From assembly GCA_964564435.1 (NCBI GenBank), contig CAZMAT010000022.1, forward strand, positions 1 to 23,337: a DNA stretch of 23,337 nt. The letters run 5' to 3'. The position numbers were made by a program, and so were the translations under genes. This document shows positions 5,515 to 14,089 of this stretch, one piece after another (positions within the stretch are counted from its first letter, which is position 1; every line of letters starts with the position of its first letter). Source of the stretch: Fermentibacter sp964564435 (GTDB taxonomy: Bacteria > Fermentibacterota > Fermentibacteria > Fermentibacterales > Fermentibacteraceae). The notes under the pieces were generated by a model. It did no database searches and was not told where the DNA came from. It saw only the letters and a list, made by a program, of their open reading frames with translations.

Positions 5515-8166
5515 ATGAAAGCGGCACCGGGCCTCCGCCTGCCTGTTTCGACGGCGATCATCGCCTGCCTGCTGCTTCTCCCCCGCTCTTCGATGGCATC
5601 GACCACCGGGGCTCTCTCCGGGGTGGTCGCCGACCAGGACGGGACGCCGATCGTCGGAGCTTCCGTGATGGTCGACGGCACGCAGTTCGGCGCCATGACC
5701 AACGGCTCAGGCGAGTACTACATCGCAAGGCTCGCCCCCGGGACGTACTCGATAACCGCCAGGATGGTCGGGATGAGTCCTGTGACGATGCAGGGCGTCT
5801 CGATAGTGTCGGATCAGACGACAACACTGGATGTCGAGATGAGTGCGGAGGCCGTGGGCACGACAGTCGTCCTCGTGACGGGGCAGCGCAACCTCATCCT
5901 CGAGGACGTTCCCTCGACGATCCATGTCGTAGACCGGAGCGAGATCAGGACGATGCCCGTTGCGAGCGTCCTGGACGTCATCCAGAGACAAGCGGGGATC
6001 AGCACCCAGGGCGGCGAGATACACGTGCGCGGCGGCCGTGCCGGTGAGGTCGCCTTCCTTCTCGACGGCGTATCGATGCGCTCTCCCGTGACCAACGCAT
6101 TCGTATCGAGCGTACCGTTGTCGGCGATAGCAGAGGCATCAACGACAACCGGCGGCTTCGGTGCCGACTACGGGAATGCGATGTCAGGGATAGTGAACAT
6201 GGCCGTGAGGGAAGGCGGCTCCGAGTACGAGGGCGAGGCAGATTTCGGGTCGGGTGCGATGACCGCCTTCGGTGCGGAGTCGGAGGGGCGTAACTACACC
6301 TCTTCTTCCGAGAACGACGGATTTCGCAGCGATTGCCTCGACGGTGAGTTGTCCCTGGGAGGTCCTGAACCGCTGACCTCCTTCCTGCTTCCCGCGATCG
6401 GTCTGCAGATCCCCGGCGAGATGAGGTTCTTCGGGGCATGCGAATGGGTGAGGAGCGGATTCGATCTCGAGGACAGCCGCGGCAACTGGGACAACAACTG
6501 GCAGAACCTGGCCTCGGGCTGCCTGAATCTGACGTACCGACCCGATGCTCTGACAACGTTCAGCTGTCTGGGCAGGTACTCCTACCGGCAGGGAGGATGG
6601 GACGAATGGGCATGGTCGAGATTCGACCAGCCTGCTTACGTCGAAGGCGAGCCCTACCTGGGCGGGAGCACCGACAATGCCCTCCCGATCAAGTTCGACG
6701 AGAACTGGGGGATCACCTCTCGAGCCTCGCGGATGGTGGGTGACAACACCTTCCTCGACCTCATGTTCGACCGCAGCCAGTTCTGCGCATGGCAGCGCAT
6801 CCGTGACATCGGAGGAGGGTACGTCGGGGACGACCTCACTCCTGCCGCCTGGTACGCCGAGTACTTCCCCGAGAGGGTCGCCGACTCGCTCGGCTTCTAC
6901 CATGCCGGCATCCATCCGAACGCCTGGCTCGAGTCGAGGAGCAGCGTCTCCACGGTCAAGCTCGGGCTCACGCAGCGGTTCGGCAGGATGCTGGAGGTCA
7001 GGACCGGCCTGGAGGGGAACTACTACGACATCTATGAGCTCAGTGTCTTCGCGAACGGGCCGGGGCAGACCCATGTGAGCAACTGGAGGGCCTGGCCCAG
7101 CTCGGGAGCCGTCTTCCTGCAGACTTCGGCTGACTTCTCCGGAGGGATGGTGCTGAACTCCGGCATCAGGGTCGATGCGTTCAACGCCAACACCGAGATG
7201 GTGTCGCCGGGACAGACCGGAGCAACGGACGTCCCGGTGAAATGGCAGTTCAGCCCGAGGTTCGGGATCACACACCCGATCTCGGACCGTGACGTCTTCT
7301 TCGCCACGTATGGCCACTACTTCCAGATGCCCGACCTGAACCAGATGTTCTGCGGCACGAACTACAACCTCTCCGGCAATTATTCGATCGTCGGCAATCC
7401 TGATCTGGATGCTGTTCGAACTACCTCCTACGAAGCGGGTGTGCGTCACAGGATGGATGACCTATCCACCCTCTCACTGGCTGCCTTCTACAAGCAGATC
7501 ACGGGTCTGGTCCAGACCACACCGACTTCCGGAGGAGGCTCCCAGTTCTTCTTCATGTACGAGAACGACGACAGTTATGCCACGGTGCAGGGAGCCGAGC
7601 TGACCGTAGCCAGGCTGCCCGGGGATCTGCTCTCGGGAAGCGTCACCTACACGTACTCGGTCGCGACAGGAAGGTACTCCTCGGCTACCGAGCAGTACGA
7701 GTACTCAAGTCAGGGCCTCTCGGTGATCTCCGAGGAGGAGAACTACCTCGACTGGGACCAGAGGCATTCCGCCAACGCCCACCTGGCGCTGTGCACCGAG
7801 AAGGGTCAGGGACCCGAGATGGGGGGCATGCACCTGTTCGAGGGCAGTACACTCACCCTCGACTGGTCGTGGGGCAGCGGATTCCCGTTCAACCCTCCCT
7901 CGAACGATTCACTCCCCGAGATCAACACCGAGCGCTATCCCTGGACCATGCAGACGGACGTGAGCGCCTCGAGGAAGTTCTGGACGGGCGGGCTGGAGAT
8001 GGAGGCCAGGGTCACGGTCTACAACTTTTTTGACAGGAAGAATGTCGTTCGCATCTTCGACCCCGGGATTTATCTCGACTCGGGCGAACCCGGAGGGCTC
8101 ATGGAGAACCCGGCAGCTTATTCACCGGCGCGCCACGTCCTGTTCGGCGTGGATCTCCGCTGGTAG
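5515..8166 (+). CDS. TonB-dependent outer-membrane receptor with carboxypeptidase-like regulatory domain
   Basis: This protein of about 883 residues is predicted to import a ligand across the outer membrane using TonB energy. The start at 5515 gives a clean signal peptide (MKAAPGLRLPVSTAIIACLL...SSMA). The same frame is open back to ATGs at 5434/5437, which have AGGA from the end of repeat B upstream, so a 26-27-residue longer N-terminus is possible. Next is a CarboxypepD_reg-like domain (GVVADQDGTPIVGASVMVDG … LAPGTYSITARMVGM). The plug follows (ILEDVPSTIHVVDRSEI … IHVRGGRAGEVAFLLDGVSM). The remainder is an aromatic-rich beta-barrel ending in the outer-membrane-type terminus FGVDLRW. A propeller lipoprotein follows 8 bases later, probably in the same operon. 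The substrate cannot be told. Confidence 0.9.
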   Translation: MKAAPGLRLPVSTAIIACLLLLPRSSMASTTGALSGVVADQDGTPIVGASVMVDGTQFGAMTNGSGEYYIARLAPGTYSITARMVGMSPVTMQGVSIVSDQTTTLDVEMSAEAVGTTVVLVTGQRNLILEDVPSTIHVVDRSEIRTMPVASVLDVIQRQAGISTQGGEIHVRGGRAGEVAFLLDGVSMRSPVTNAFVSSVPLSAIAEASTTTGGFGADYGNAMSGIVNMAVREGGSEYEGEADFGSGAMTAFGAESEGRNYTSSSENDGFRSDCLDGELSLGGPEPLTSFLLPAIGLQIPGEMRFFGACEWVRSGFDLEDSRGNWDNNWQNLASGCLNLTYRPDALTTFSCLGRYSYRQGGWDEWAWSRFDQPAYVEGEPYLGGSTDNALPIKFDENWGITSRASRMVGDNTFLDLMFDRSQFCAWQRIRDIGGGYVGDDLTPAAWYAEYFPERVADSLGFYHAGIHPNAWLESRSSVSTVKLGLTQRFGRMLEVRTGLEGNYYDIYELSVFANGPGQTHVSNWRAWPSSGAVFLQTSADFSGGMVLNSGIRVDAFNANTEMVSPGQTGATDVPVKWQFSPRFGITHPISDRDVFFATYGHYFQMPDLNQMFCGTNYNLSGNYSIVGNPDLDAVRTTSYEAGVRHRMDDLSTLSLAAFYKQITGLVQTTPTSGGGSQFFFMYENDDSYATVQGAELTVARLPGDLLSGSVTYTYSVATGRYSSATEQYEYSSQGLSVISEEENYLDWDQRHSANAHLALCTEKGQGPEMGGMHLFEGSTLTLDWSWGSGFPFNPPSNDSLPEINTERYPWTMQTDVSASRKFWTGGLEMEARVTVYNFFDRKNVVRIFDPGIYLDSGEPGGLMENPAAYSPARHVLFGVDLRW

Positions 8167-8174
8167 GAACCCCG

Positions 8175-9185
8175 GTGAGGACTCTACTCCATCATGTCCG
8201 TTGCGTCTTCCCGGCCCTGGCTATCGTCCTGGCGGGATGTCACGATCCCGTCGAGTACGATACCTCTGCCGAGAGCGGTGTGGTGAAGATCCGGGTGTCG
8301 GATTTCTCGATCGCAGGCAATGTCGGCGGGATAGAGGATGGAAGGGCGCTGTGCTCCCTGGGGAACACCGGCTTCCTGGTCGCCAGCGGGAGCGGTGAGC
8401 TCTACAGGTTCGACTCCGAGCAGATGGCCCTCGACACGGCCTTCGCCGTCGGTTACGGCAGCGGCTCGGGTTACGGCGACATGGTCGTCCCGAAGCCAGG
8501 CTCGGTCTACCTCATCGGCTCGGCTGGCAAGATCCTCGAGGTCAGCCTGCAGTCCGGTTCGGTCGTCGACCAGTTCGACGCCGGCCCCCTGCCGACCGCT
8601 CTGTGCGCGTCTTCCTCCGATCAGCGCTTCTATGTAGCCGACGGCAGCGACAGGAGGATCAGGGAGGTCGACTCGGAGAGCAACACCGTCCTCAGGCAGA
8701 CACCGCCCCTGGATCAGACCCCGGTGGCGATCACGACGGAATCGTTCCTGGACGAGTACCTGCTGGCCTGCTGCTCCGACGAGGAGGGTTCCGTAGGCAG
8801 GATCACCCTCGGCACATTCAACCCTGGCTATGTTTACCTGGGTTCTGAGTGTTCGGGCATCAGTGCGTTCCCGGCCGATTCGGCCTGGGCTGTCACACAC
8901 CCGGCCTGGTTTTCCGATAACGGCAGCGTCTCGATCTGCAAGAGCTTCCTCATGCCGGACGTGGCCACCGTACAGATAACCGGGCATCCCACCGACATCT
9001 GCAGCGTGCCCGGAACCGTCTTCTTCTTCGTCCTCAGCTACCTCGGCGATGGCATGAGCCGAGTATCCGCCGTCGACTACGTCGATGAGGAGATAGTCGG
9101 AGAAGTAGATGTGCCCGGATTCCCCTGGGACATCACGTCGCACGCGAACGGCGAGTTCGTGCTCGTCCTGACATCTGACATCTAG
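8175..9185 (+). CDS. YncE-like beta-propeller lipoprotein
   Basis: The 336-residue product starts at GTG with AGGA seven bases upstream. MRTLLHHVRCVFPALAIVLAGC ends in a lipobox (Cys22), so it is predicted to be lipid-anchored. Repeated units such as GSVYLIGSAGKILEVSLQSG, QRFYVADGSDRRIREVDSES and DEYLLACCSDEEGSVGRITL have the 'v..v.d...g.i..id..t..v' pattern of YncE/NHL-type propellers. There is no C-terminal sorting domain. The 8-base gap after the TonB receptor implies co-transcription. A surface or periplasmic partner that captures ligand for the receptor is a reasonable inference but unproven. Confidence 0.75.
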   Translation: MRTLLHHVRCVFPALAIVLAGCHDPVEYDTSAESGVVKIRVSDFSIAGNVGGIEDGRALCSLGNTGFLVASGSGELYRFDSEQMALDTAFAVGYGSGSGYGDMVVPKPGSVYLIGSAGKILEVSLQSGSVVDQFDAGPLPTALCASSSDQRFYVADGSDRRIREVDSESNTVLRQTPPLDQTPVAITTESFLDEYLLACCSDEEGSVGRITLGTFNPGYVYLGSECSGISAFPADSAWAVTHPAWFSDNGSVSICKSFLMPDVATVQITGHPTDICSVPGTVFFFVLSYLGDGMSRVSAVDYVDEEIVGEVDVPGFPWDITSHANGEFVLVLTSDI

Positions 9186-9254
9186 CCGTCATCCTCCCGG
9201 CAGTGGAACCGGATCTGACAAGAAGGTCGATCAGTTTACCATGAAAAAGGAAAG

Positions 9255-9281
9255 TTGCACTTTCGGATTTCATGCTATATT
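9255..9281 (+). promoter_or_regulatory. Extended -10 promoter, probably giving a leaderless mRNA
   Basis: TTGCAC (9255-9260), a 15-base spacer and TGC-TATATT (9273-9281) lie upstream of an ATG at 9288, only six bases beyond the -10. A start point seven bases from the -10 would fall on the A of the start codon. No ribosome-binding site is present. Confidence 0.6.
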
Positions 9282-9287
9282 CCGGGC

Positions 9288-10430
9288 ATGATAAGACGGG
9301 CACGGCTGGAGGAGGAGATCAGGCAGGCGCTCGGCAGGAGCCCCGTCGTCGTGATGACCGGGCCCAGGCAGAGCGGCAAGACGACCCTTGCCAGGCGGTT
9401 TGTCGATGCCGACTCCGCGCGCTACTTCGACCTGGAGGACCCTCTCTCCCTGGCGAGGCTGGAGGAGCCGATCACCGCGCTCGGCGCGCTGGAGGGTCTC
9501 ACCGTCATCGACGAGATCCAGCGCAGGCCGGACCTCTTCCCAGTTCTCAGGGTGCTGGTCGACCAATCCAGCAGGAAGCGGAGATTCCTCATCCTCGGAA
9601 GCGCATCCGGGGCGCTTCTCAGGCAGTCCTCCGAGTCCCTGGCGGGGCGGGCGGAGTTCATCGACATCACACCCTTCCGCCTGCCGGAGGTAGGGCTCGA
9701 GAAGGAGAGCGGCCACTGGCTCAGAGGTGGCTTCCCGCCATCCTTCCTGGCCTCCGACGACAAAGCCTCGTTCCTCTGGCGAAGGTCCTTCATCAGGGCC
9801 TTCCTCGAGCAGGACCTGCCGGGGATGGGAGTGCGCCTGGCCTTCCCGGCGATGTTCAGGTTCTGGAGCATGCTGGCCCATTATCACGGGCAGATCTGGA
9901 AGGCGGCGGACCCCGCGCACGCCATGGGAGTATCCGAGCCCACCGTGCGGCGCTATCTCGACATACTCACGGGATCGTTCATGATCCGCCAGCTCAAGCC
10001 CTGGCACGAGAACCTGGCGAAGCGCCAGGTCAGGTCGCCGAAGATCTACTTCACTGATTCTGGTCTGCTCCATGCGATGCTCGGGATACGTACCCAGGAC
10101 GATCTCCAGCGCCATCCCAGGTGCGGGGCGTCCTGGGAGGGGTATGCCCTCGAGGAGGTCGTCACCGCCATCGCGCCGGACGAGGTCTTCTTCTGGGCCA
10201 CGCATAACGGGGCCGAGCTGGACCTTCTGGCAATGAAGGACGGAAAGAGGCTGGGTTTCGAGTTCAAGCTCGCAGACGCCCCGAAGATGACTCCCTCGAT
10301 GAGGATAGCTTCGGAGGACCTCTCCCTGGACTCCCTGACCGTCGTATATCCCGGGACCCGGTCGTATCCCCTGGACCGGGGCGCATCGGTGGTCCCTCTC
10401 AGGGAACTGATCTCCAGCAGGAGCGGTTAG
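9288..10430 (+). CDS. AAA+ ATPase with DUF4143 C-terminal domain
   Basis: This 380-residue cytoplasmic protein is of the widespread AAA_14/DUF4143 type. It has Walker A GPRQSGKT (25-32), Walker B LTVIDEIQ (71-78), a sensor-like strand LILGSASG (101-108) and the family motif SLAGRAEFIDITPF (117-130). The C-terminal half carries GASWEGYALEEVV and a PD-(D/E)XK nuclease-like pattern AELDLLAMKDGKRLGFEFK. An upstream in-frame ATG (9255) overlaps the promoter, so 9288 is preferred. The gene stands alone on its promoter and converges with the S41 gene, their stop codons overlapping. The cellular role of this family is not settled; it often occurs in variable genome regions. Confidence 0.9.
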   Translation: MIRRARLEEEIRQALGRSPVVVMTGPRQSGKTTLARRFVDADSARYFDLEDPLSLARLEEPITALGALEGLTVIDEIQRRPDLFPVLRVLVDQSSRKRRFLILGSASGALLRQSSESLAGRAEFIDITPFRLPEVGLEKESGHWLRGGFPPSFLASDDKASFLWRRSFIRAFLEQDLPGMGVRLAFPAMFRFWSMLAHYHGQIWKAADPAHAMGVSEPTVRRYLDILTGSFMIRQLKPWHENLAKRQVRSPKIYFTDSGLLHAMLGIRTQDDLQRHPRCGASWEGYALEEVVTAIAPDEVFFWATHNGAELDLLAMKDGKRLGFEFKLADAPKMTPSMRIASEDLSLDSLTVVYPGTRSYPLDRGASVVPLRELISSRSG

Positions 10431-11458
10431 GGCACAGGAGGTTCGGCGCCCAGGTGGGCGAAGGCGGCCTCTAGAACGGGATCCACTCCCGCTGCGAAGT
10501 CCTCCTCTGTGGCCTCGATAGAAATGTCCGGAGCGATGCCGACACCCTCGATGAAGGTGGTGTCCGGCCTCAGTACGGTCCGTGTCGGGCATGTCACGTA
10601 CCAGTTGTCGGGGAGTTCCCAGTACCCGGCCGGCCAGTCAATCGCCCCCAGGGTCGTATCGCCCATGATCGTGACCTGGGGCAGTTCGGCCATCTCGCAG
10701 ACGAACGCCTCGCTGGCGTCTGCGTTCTCCTGGCCGGCGAGGACGACGACCGGATTCCCGAAGTACCATACCCTGGGGTGCATCTCGTGTGGCATGGGTG
10801 GGGTCAGCTCGTGAGCCTCCCCGCCTGACCGCTCCTGCCAGAGATAACCTATCCGGAGCTGGTCGACGAACCTCCTGACGACGTTGTCCACAGGGGCCTC
10901 CGAACCACCCGGGTTCATCCTGATGTCGATGATCAGCCCTGGCCTGTCCAGGGCGGGCTGGAGCAGGTCGTCGAACAGGCTGATGTTGAGGTCGGAGTCC
11001 CACGAGGTGATCACGAAGTACGGTATCGAATCGGGTCCTGCCAGGCAGTAGCCCCAGATCCCATCCTGCATCCACTGGAAGCCGCACGGCTCCAGGTAGT
11101 CCATCAGGACACCGGGATCATGGTTCGGGACGATCACGGGATCATAGGTAAGGATCTGGGAGAATGACGGGTCGACGAGGCGCACGTGGACGTCCTCGAG
11201 CATGGAGAGCATGCTCAGCGTCAGGTCGGTCATGCCCTCGCGGGTCGTCACCGTGTCGGCGAGCGGGCTGAACTGCCCGTACACGGCATCCCAGTCGACT
11301 CCTTTCACCTCGAAGCCGACATACTCTGTGTCGAACAGGTCCCAGACGAGCTGGAACTCGGAAGTGTACTGACCAGGCGCACCGGTAGTCGCTGGACTGT
11401 CTATGCAGCCCATCGGCAGAACCAGAAGCGTCATCAAAGCAATTGCCTTGTGAGACAT
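10427..11458 (-). CDS. S41 peptidase-like lipoprotein, predicted catalytically inactive
   Basis: The 343-residue product starts at 11458, with AAGGAG nine bases upstream. MSHKAIALMTLLVLPMGC gives a lipobox at Cys18. The S41 (tail-specific/IRBP/tricorn-like) core is recognisable from LEDVHVRL (88-94, His91 at the tricorn-type His position), LIIDIRMNPGG (175-185), NPVVVLAG, ENADASEAF (244-252) and IMGDTTLGA (264-272). In active members the nucleophile is the Ser of a T-A-S-A-x-E motif; here that position is Asp247. The Lys of GKG-type members is Ala272. GVGIAPDI near the C-terminus matches the family end. It is therefore probably a binding or scaffold protein. The alternative, a different catalytic residue, cannot be excluded. 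Confidence 0.8.
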   Translation of the reverse strand: MSHKAIALMTLLVLPMGCIDSPATTGAPGQYTSEFQLVWDLFDTEYVGFEVKGVDWDAVYGQFSPLADTVTTREGMTDLTLSMLSMLEDVHVRLVDPSFSQILTYDPVIVPNHDPGVLMDYLEPCGFQWMQDGIWGYCLAGPDSIPYFVITSWDSDLNISLFDDLLQPALDRPGLIIDIRMNPGGSEAPVDNVVRRFVDQLRIGYLWQERSGGEAHELTPPMPHEMHPRVWYFGNPVVVLAGQENADASEAFVCEMAELPQVTIMGDTTLGAIDWPAGYWELPDNWYVTCPTRTVLRPDTTFIEGVGIAPDISIEATEEDFAAGVDPVLEAAFAHLGAEPPVP

Positions 11459-11486
11459 CACCTGATTCTCCTTCTCACGCACGGTG

Positions 11487-11515
11487 AGTATCTCGGCGCG
11501 GGAGCTCCGTGACAA
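11487..11515 (-). promoter_or_regulatory. Promoter for the S41-like gene
   Basis: On the minus strand TTGTCA (11515-11510), a 17-base spacer and GATACT (11492-11487) lie about 28 bases before the start codon. This predicts a short leader containing the AAGGAG ribosome-binding site. Confidence 0.5.
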
Positions 11516-11543
11516 GGCCGGGGATCTATGGCTTGCGGTCTCG

Positions 11544-11573
11544 TTGACGGCACGGAAGTGACGCGGGGATATT
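11544..11573 (+). promoter_or_regulatory. Candidate divergent promoter for the three-gene operon
   Basis: TTGACG (11544-11549), an 18-base spacer and GATATT (11568-11573) predict transcription from about 11580. It lies back to back with the S41 promoter, so a shared regulator could control both directions. Confidence 0.4.
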
Positions 11574-11626
11574 GTGTCGTGTGCCGCTTCAATCACGGGA
11601 GGGGACGCATCGGGGATGAGCGTTCC

Positions 11627-14089
11627 GTGAAAACCTATGGCATGACACGGCCGATCATGCTGCCGGCGATACTCGTGCTGTGCACGACTTCGGCTTCCAT
11701 GGCCATGGACGTCGGAGACACGGTGGACCTCCTCGTCCCGGACATATCGTACTTCCCCGACTCGCTCCAGACAAGGCAGTTCACCTGCAGGGCCGTGACG
11801 GAACACGCCTGCTGGCTCGTCCAGGACACTACATTCATCGACCTTGCGGACACCAGCATGAGTTGCCAGGTGATATGGGACGGCCTGATGACCCAGGCCC
11901 AGCTCGACAGCATCTCGGCACAGTTCGAGGGAGCCGGTGTGGGGGTCTATGGAGCTGTGACCTCGGTGTTCGGTGAGATGCCCGTCACGGGCAATCCAGA
12001 TGACAGGCTGTGGATAGCGTTCGCGGACATCCCCGACTACTACCCGAATCCGGGAGGTTCCCCGTCAAGACTCGGTAGCTGGGCCCACACCTGGCCTGCT
12101 GACTACGACGGAATCGACCTCACCGGGAACAACCACGACCTGTTCTATGTGAACCTCGGGGTGTACAAGAACCTCCCCGGGGCCACATGGGCGAACATCC
12201 GAGGGCAGGTGCACACCTGGTCCGTGGCAACAGGACTGGGGCAGGTTCTACGCGTCGCCAGCAATCCGCAGGAGGAATTGTGGGTCACTCGCGGACTGGG
12301 GGTCTACGCACAGTTCCTCTGTTACGGCCTTACCTCGGCCTTCAACGGGATGGTCGGGATCGAAGCCTGGCTTGATGACTTCGCGACGGCGGGCGGGATC
12401 GAGCTCGTTTCCTGGTGCTCGGGGCAGAGGGCGGCCGACTTCGGCGAGAACCTAGGCGGCGAGCTGCTGTGGTTCGAGTATCTGGAACAGAGGCTGGGAA
12501 CTGGTGTGATCAGTGTAATCGCACAGTCCGGCGAATCCGGTATGCTCGGGATAGCCCGCGCGATCGAACCATCGATCCCTGACAGCTCCGCGATCGAAAC
12601 GGTGATCTATCCCCTCTATGAAGACTGGCTGATCACCAACCTTATAGCACATGTCGCAGGAGGCTTCTCAGGGGGCATCTACAGGTACGACTTCCTGGAT
12701 GGCACGGGCTACACTTTCACGATCATGAACAGCCCTGCATCGTTCCTGGGAGAGTTCTACTCCTACCCTTTCCCAACGTGGATAGGTCCTGTGGGCTATG
12801 GCATGAGCGCGCAGGTTTTCGCGGCGCAGTACGCCAGCTTCGGTGGAGACTACCAGGCCAGCGGGGACACGACGGTCCGGTTCGACGGTATGTACAACCA
12901 GAACAACGGATCGGGCCCGAACCTCGACGGCAACTGGGTGGCCTACCGGGTGGTCATGGCGGACGATTCCACGCTCCAGTTGCTCGACTCCCTGCAGTTC
13001 GACGCACTTTTCAACGGCACGATCCAGCTCGACGGATACAGGACCTTCGTGATCCTGACCAACAACAATCCCGGCGGAACGGCCCAGCTCAGGTACACGT
13101 TCAGCCAGGACACGTCTCCCAAGAGCCTCATCCTGGCGGCGTTGCAGAACGGGATGAACCAGCAGTACCTCCAGGCGTTCACAACTCTGTTCAGGGACGA
13201 CCTGCAGATCCCCTACGGATTCGACTGGGTCGGACCGCACCTCGTGGTCTCCCATCTGAACGAGTCCGGTGTAGCCGACAGCAGCGCTATCGTGGATATG
13301 GAACTGCTGGCGGAGACCATATGGACGGGCCAGGTGACGGCATGGGAGACAGGCAGCTACGAGCTGGTCTGCACCGGGTGGGACAGCCTCGGGATTTCGC
13401 ACCGGGACTCTGTCGAATTCGCCGTGGCCTATGGCGGGACGAAGCCCGTCGTTCTCGAAGTGGGCCGAGCACGGCTCGAGCTGCCCGCCGGCAGCGTAGC
13501 CCCCGGCGAGTTCGTCAGCATGACGGAGGCTGATCAGTTCGGACTCGCAGCAGGATGCCCCACGAATCCGGTCCGTCAGACAGCAGGTCTGCAGGAGCTT
13601 CTGGCTGGACCTGTAGCAATCCCAGCCGTGGACGGCCTGATCTCCTTCGCGTCAGACGGTCCGGAATGCTCGATCTTCAGGCTCGACGGCGACTGCTGGG
13701 TGCAGGTCGAGAGCTTTTTCCAGGAAGGAAGAACCTCTGCCCAGACGGGGGAAGGCGGTATCTACCTGCTCGGGACGGGGCCGGGGGTTTCCTCCCCATC
13801 GGTGGCGTCCGAGCTCGTGATCCTCGGGGCCGGCCCGAACCCGTTCACCGATGAGGCTTCGCTGAGCTTCTCGATCCCTGATGCCGGATCGGCGTCGTTA
13901 GGCGTCTACGACATCTCGGGACGGCTGGTCGCAACGATCCAGTCAGGAGAACTGGCACCGGGAGCTGCCTGCCTGACCTGGGACGGACGCGGCGGATCGG
14001 GGGAGAATGTCGCCCCGGGAGTCTACCTCCTCAGGCTCGAAGCCCTGGGCCAGAGCGCGGTGGCCCGGCTCGTGAGGATCCGGGAATGA
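11627..14089 (+). CDS. Secreted metallopeptidase-like protein with degenerate active site and sorting domain
   Basis: This protein has about 820 residues. The GTG at 11627 gives the signal peptide MKTYGMTRPIMLPAILVLCT…SMA; an ATG at 11642 is an alternative. Residues ~120-230 follow the layout of secreted hyicolysin/M30-like peptidases: an AFADIPDYYP strand, a W…D…NNHDLFYVNLG segment, then the active-site region. Where active enzymes have A-H-E-F-x-H and W-x-N-E-G-x-A-x-Y-A, this protein has ATGLGQ (201-206) and WVTRGLGVYA (219-228), so all zinc-ligand positions appear replaced. The last ~90 residues (GPNPFTDEASLSFSI … VYDISGRLVA … GVYLLRLEA) are a FlgD-like sorting fold. It overlaps the next gene by 4 bases. 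The peptidase ancestry is my pattern alignment; the sorting domain is clear. Confidence 0.75.
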   Translation: MKTYGMTRPIMLPAILVLCTTSASMAMDVGDTVDLLVPDISYFPDSLQTRQFTCRAVTEHACWLVQDTTFIDLADTSMSCQVIWDGLMTQAQLDSISAQFEGAGVGVYGAVTSVFGEMPVTGNPDDRLWIAFADIPDYYPNPGGSPSRLGSWAHTWPADYDGIDLTGNNHDLFYVNLGVYKNLPGATWANIRGQVHTWSVATGLGQVLRVASNPQEELWVTRGLGVYAQFLCYGLTSAFNGMVGIEAWLDDFATAGGIELVSWCSGQRAADFGENLGGELLWFEYLEQRLGTGVISVIAQSGESGMLGIARAIEPSIPDSSAIETVIYPLYEDWLITNLIAHVAGGFSGGIYRYDFLDGTGYTFTIMNSPASFLGEFYSYPFPTWIGPVGYGMSAQVFAAQYASFGGDYQASGDTTVRFDGMYNQNNGSGPNLDGNWVAYRVVMADDSTLQLLDSLQFDALFNGTIQLDGYRTFVILTNNNPGGTAQLRYTFSQDTSPKSLILAALQNGMNQQYLQAFTTLFRDDLQIPYGFDWVGPHLVVSHLNESGVADSSAIVDMELLAETIWTGQVTAWETGSYELVCTGWDSLGISHRDSVEFAVAYGGTKPVVLEVGRARLELPAGSVAPGEFVSMTEADQFGLAAGCPTNPVRQTAGLQELLAGPVAIPAVDGLISFASDGPECSIFRLDGDCWVQVESFFQEGRTSAQTGEGGIYLLGTGPGVSSPSVASELVILGAGPNPFTDEASLSFSIPDAGSASLGVYDISGRLVATIQSGELAPGAACLTWDGRGGSGENVAPGVYLLRLEALGQSAVARLVRIRE

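Noticed and set aside
6184..7449. Long minus-strand open frame (421 codons) inside the TonB receptor gene
   Set aside because: It is antisense to a clearly coding receptor; its Arg/Val/Glu-rich translation has no domain and arises from GC-rich codon structure.
9270..10592. Long minus-strand open frame (440 codons) opposite the ATPase
   Set aside because: Shadow of the AAA+ gene; low-complexity Gly/Arg/Glu translation, no ribosome-binding site, and it would extend into the S41 gene out of frame.
11459..11806. Upstream extension of the S41-like frame
   Set aside because: It crosses the divergent promoter region, has no signal peptide, and the lipobox start at 11458 has AAGGAG upstream.
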